From: an uncultured bacterium
GTDB taxonomy: Bacteria; Elusimicrobiota; Elusimicrobia; Elusimicrobiales; Elusimicrobiaceae
Direction of reading: 5' to 3'
Assembly (NCBI GenBank): GCA_949294095.1
Contig: CASFFZ010000013.1
Coordinates: 1 to 49,822, forward strand
DNA: 49,822 nt
Of this stretch, positions 49,502 through 49,822 are shown piece after piece. The position numbers and the translations under genes are program-made. Each line of letters starts with the position of its first letter. Position 1 is the stretch's first letter. The notes beneath the pieces are model-generated. The model saw nothing but the letters and a program-made list of their open reading frames with translations. It did not search any database and was not told the DNA's origin.

Positions 49502-49822
49502 TGATTTTAACCCGGGTGCAAACCCGGGTTTTTTGTTGCGCCAGAGAGCAGGCCAACTGCTTGGCCTGCGTAGGGACGAGAAAGGCGCAGCGTTGCACGA
49601 GTTTGAGCGCAGCGAAAGGCGAGTGCCGCGAGCCCGGACTGCAGGCATTTTCCGTCAGGAAAATGACCGGAAGGAGAGTCCCTCTCTGCGCATGATTTTA
49701 ACCCGGGTGCAAACCCGGTTTTTTTGTTGCGCCAGAGAGCAGGCCAACTGCTTGGCCTGCGTAGGGACGAGAAAGGCGCAGCGTTGCACGAGTTTGAGCG
49801 CAGCGAAAGGCGAGTGCCGCGA
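49485..49822 (+). repeat. Tandem 191-bp repeat of the tRNA-Leu tail plus terminator and spacer
   Basis: The block starting at 49485 (last 17 nt of the tRNA, terminator, hairpin spacer) recurs from 49676 to the window end with one visible difference in the terminator (CCCGGGTTTTTT against CCCGGTTTTTTT). Period 191 bp; the second copy is cut by the window edge at about 147 bp. Each copy contains a perfect 9-bp hairpin GCAGGCCAA/TTGGCCTGC (49548-49569 in copy 1). The repeat carries only a 3' fragment of the tRNA (49676-49692), not a second gene. Frames through it are not coding. Confidence 0.9.
49509..49534 (+). terminator. Terminator of tRNA-Leu
   Basis: AACCCGGGT/ACCCGGGTT 9-bp stem with GCAA loop and T-run; repeated 191 bp downstream. 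Confidence 0.9.

Noticed and set aside
49676..49692. Second tRNA-Leu gene in the right-end repeat
   Set aside because: Only the last 17 nt of the tRNA are present; no D arm or anticodon arm precede them.
49501..49695. 64-codon frame in the tRNA-tail repeat
   Set aside because: It runs through the terminator and hairpin spacer, has no ribosome site, and exists only because the repeat has no stop in that frame.

Overview
The window reads as chromosomal DNA of a Gram-negative, strictly fermentative anaerobe, most likely a gut member of the Elusimicrobiota (Elusimicrobium-like). This assignment rests on the combination seen here: LPS genes (waaA, heptosyltransferase-like GT9, AsmA), several outer-membrane barrels and lipoproteins, a near-complete lower glycolysis plus L-lactate dehydrogenase and iron alcohol dehydrogenase, rubrerythrin with a PerR-type regulator, and a type IV pilin of the FTLVELLVVVLIIGILAA type followed by VPQYQKAV. 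The assignment is inference; no 16S rRNA gene is present.

Layout. 1-500: debris of a mobile element of Firmicutes type (tail of an unknown gene, a terminator, a short DUF3847 protein). 568-10631: many single-gene units, each closed by a strong hairpin terminator: cyclophilin-like lipoprotein, a 7(1)-knot (Septknot) family protein, ppa, a barrel, ldh, a DUF1893 lipoprotein, a secreted chymotrypsin-fold protease with a Cys at the nucleophile position, a YbaK-type editing protein, gap, a SIMPL protein, a possible attenuated unit with an ADP-ribosyltransferase-like secreted protein, and an outer-membrane barrel in an operon with alaX (minus strand). 11269-20668: pyk, 5'-nucleotidase, an OPA-family transporter, and a 1456-residue exported protein that carries a 12-helix transporter-like half. 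20981-28752: tandem DHA2 drug exporters, perR-rbr, iron ADH, HI0933-type flavoprotein, a membrane protein. 28907-37747: Na/Pi symporter, DUF1232, AsmA, a Cys-rich secreted protein, waaA-GT9. 37823-43688: tandem PC4-like protein, a membrane Ser/Thr kinase with its PP2C phosphatase, and groES-groEL under CIRCE. 43859-49822: two secreted proteins (one a dead chymotrypsin-fold protease), a Bax-inhibitor-1 protein, pgk with a four-copy tail repeat, a pilin with an ATT start, secG, and tRNA-Leu(GAG) with a tandemly repeated tail.

Themes. (1) Several genes on both strands have a sigma70-type promoter whose -10 box ends about 6 nt before the start codon and no Shine-Dalgarno, which points to leaderless mRNAs alongside ordinary AGGAG-led genes. 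(2) Two unrelated genes near the right end (pgk, tRNA-Leu) have their 3' tail plus terminator copied in tandem (109 bp x 4 and 191 bp x at least 1.8). (3) The secreted proteins include both an apparently Cys-type and an apparently inactive version of the chymotrypsin fold. No CRISPR array, insertion sequence or complete prophage is visible.
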